Shown here: one piece after another, positions 4,966 to 5,306 of the stretch
How the letters are laid out: each line of letters starts with the position of its first letter
Position numbering within the stretch: position 1 is the first letter of the stretch
Origin: Alphaproteobacteria bacterium
GTDB taxonomy: Bacteria; Pseudomonadota; Alphaproteobacteria; Sphingomonadales; Sphingomonadaceae
Direction of reading: 5' to 3'
Assembly: GCA_028869975.1 (NCBI GenBank)
Contig: JAGWQR010000119.1
Coordinates: 1 to 5,306, forward strand
Length of the DNA stretch: 5,306 bases
Notes under the pieces: generated by a model
What the model was told of the DNA's origin: nothing
The model's input: the letters and a program-made list of their open reading frames with translations, nothing else
Database searches by the model: none
Translations under genes and position numbers: made by a program

Positions 4966-5306
<341 letters not shown>

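Overview
The window looks like chromosomal DNA from a high-GC alphaproteobacterium. Sampled 60-base stretches of the two long metabolic genes are about two-thirds GC. Protein style and the dispersed GGGGAGG-type palindromes suggest Sphingomonadales (Erythrobacter/Sphingopyxis-like), but that placement is inference. All convincing genes lie on the minus strand, so the operon reads from high to low coordinates.

Layout in transcription order. At 5306-4964 is the C-terminal end of the carboxyltransferase (beta) subunit of 3-methylcrotonyl-CoA carboxylase, cut by the window edge. At 4952-4593 is an unrecognised four-helix membrane protein of 119 residues, at about 47% GC. At 4592-4366 is a repeat-rich spacer. 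It holds a displaced copy of the 5' end of the carboxylase alpha-subunit gene, a short octamer tandem, small hairpins and two head-to-head copies of a two-hairpin palindromic repeat. At 4347 (or 4365)-3853 is a DUF559-family, endonuclease-fold protein, whose C-terminal tail is encoded by a third repeat copy. At 3860-2016 is the full biotin carboxylase/BCCP (alpha) subunit of methylcrotonyl-CoA carboxylase. At 2014-863 is isovaleryl-CoA dehydrogenase. At 852-1 is the N-terminal 284 residues of a CPA2-type cation:proton antiporter, running off the left edge.

The core is a leucine/isovalerate catabolic (liu-type) operon. Isovaleryl-CoA dehydrogenase makes 3-methylcrotonyl-CoA, and the two carboxylase subunits convert it to 3-methylglutaconyl-CoA. 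Junctions are tight: 1 bp between alpha subunit and dehydrogenase, 10 bp between dehydrogenase and antiporter, and an 8-bp overlap between DUF559 and alpha subunit. One polycistronic transcript is therefore likely; no promoter or terminator is evident.

The notable part is the stretch at about 3881-4588 that separates the two carboxylase subunit genes. A DUF559 gene is bracketed by inverted copies of a structured repeat (3881-3947 and 4354-4410), with a third copy (4436-4493) forming a REPIN-like inverted doublet. Beyond it, 728 bp upstream of the real alpha-subunit start, is a second ATG followed at the same spacing by a 22/23 match to the LLIANRG-coding segment. The simplest reading is that a repeat-plus-nuclease unit arrived at, or was duplicated around, the 5' end of the alpha-subunit gene without destroying the operon.
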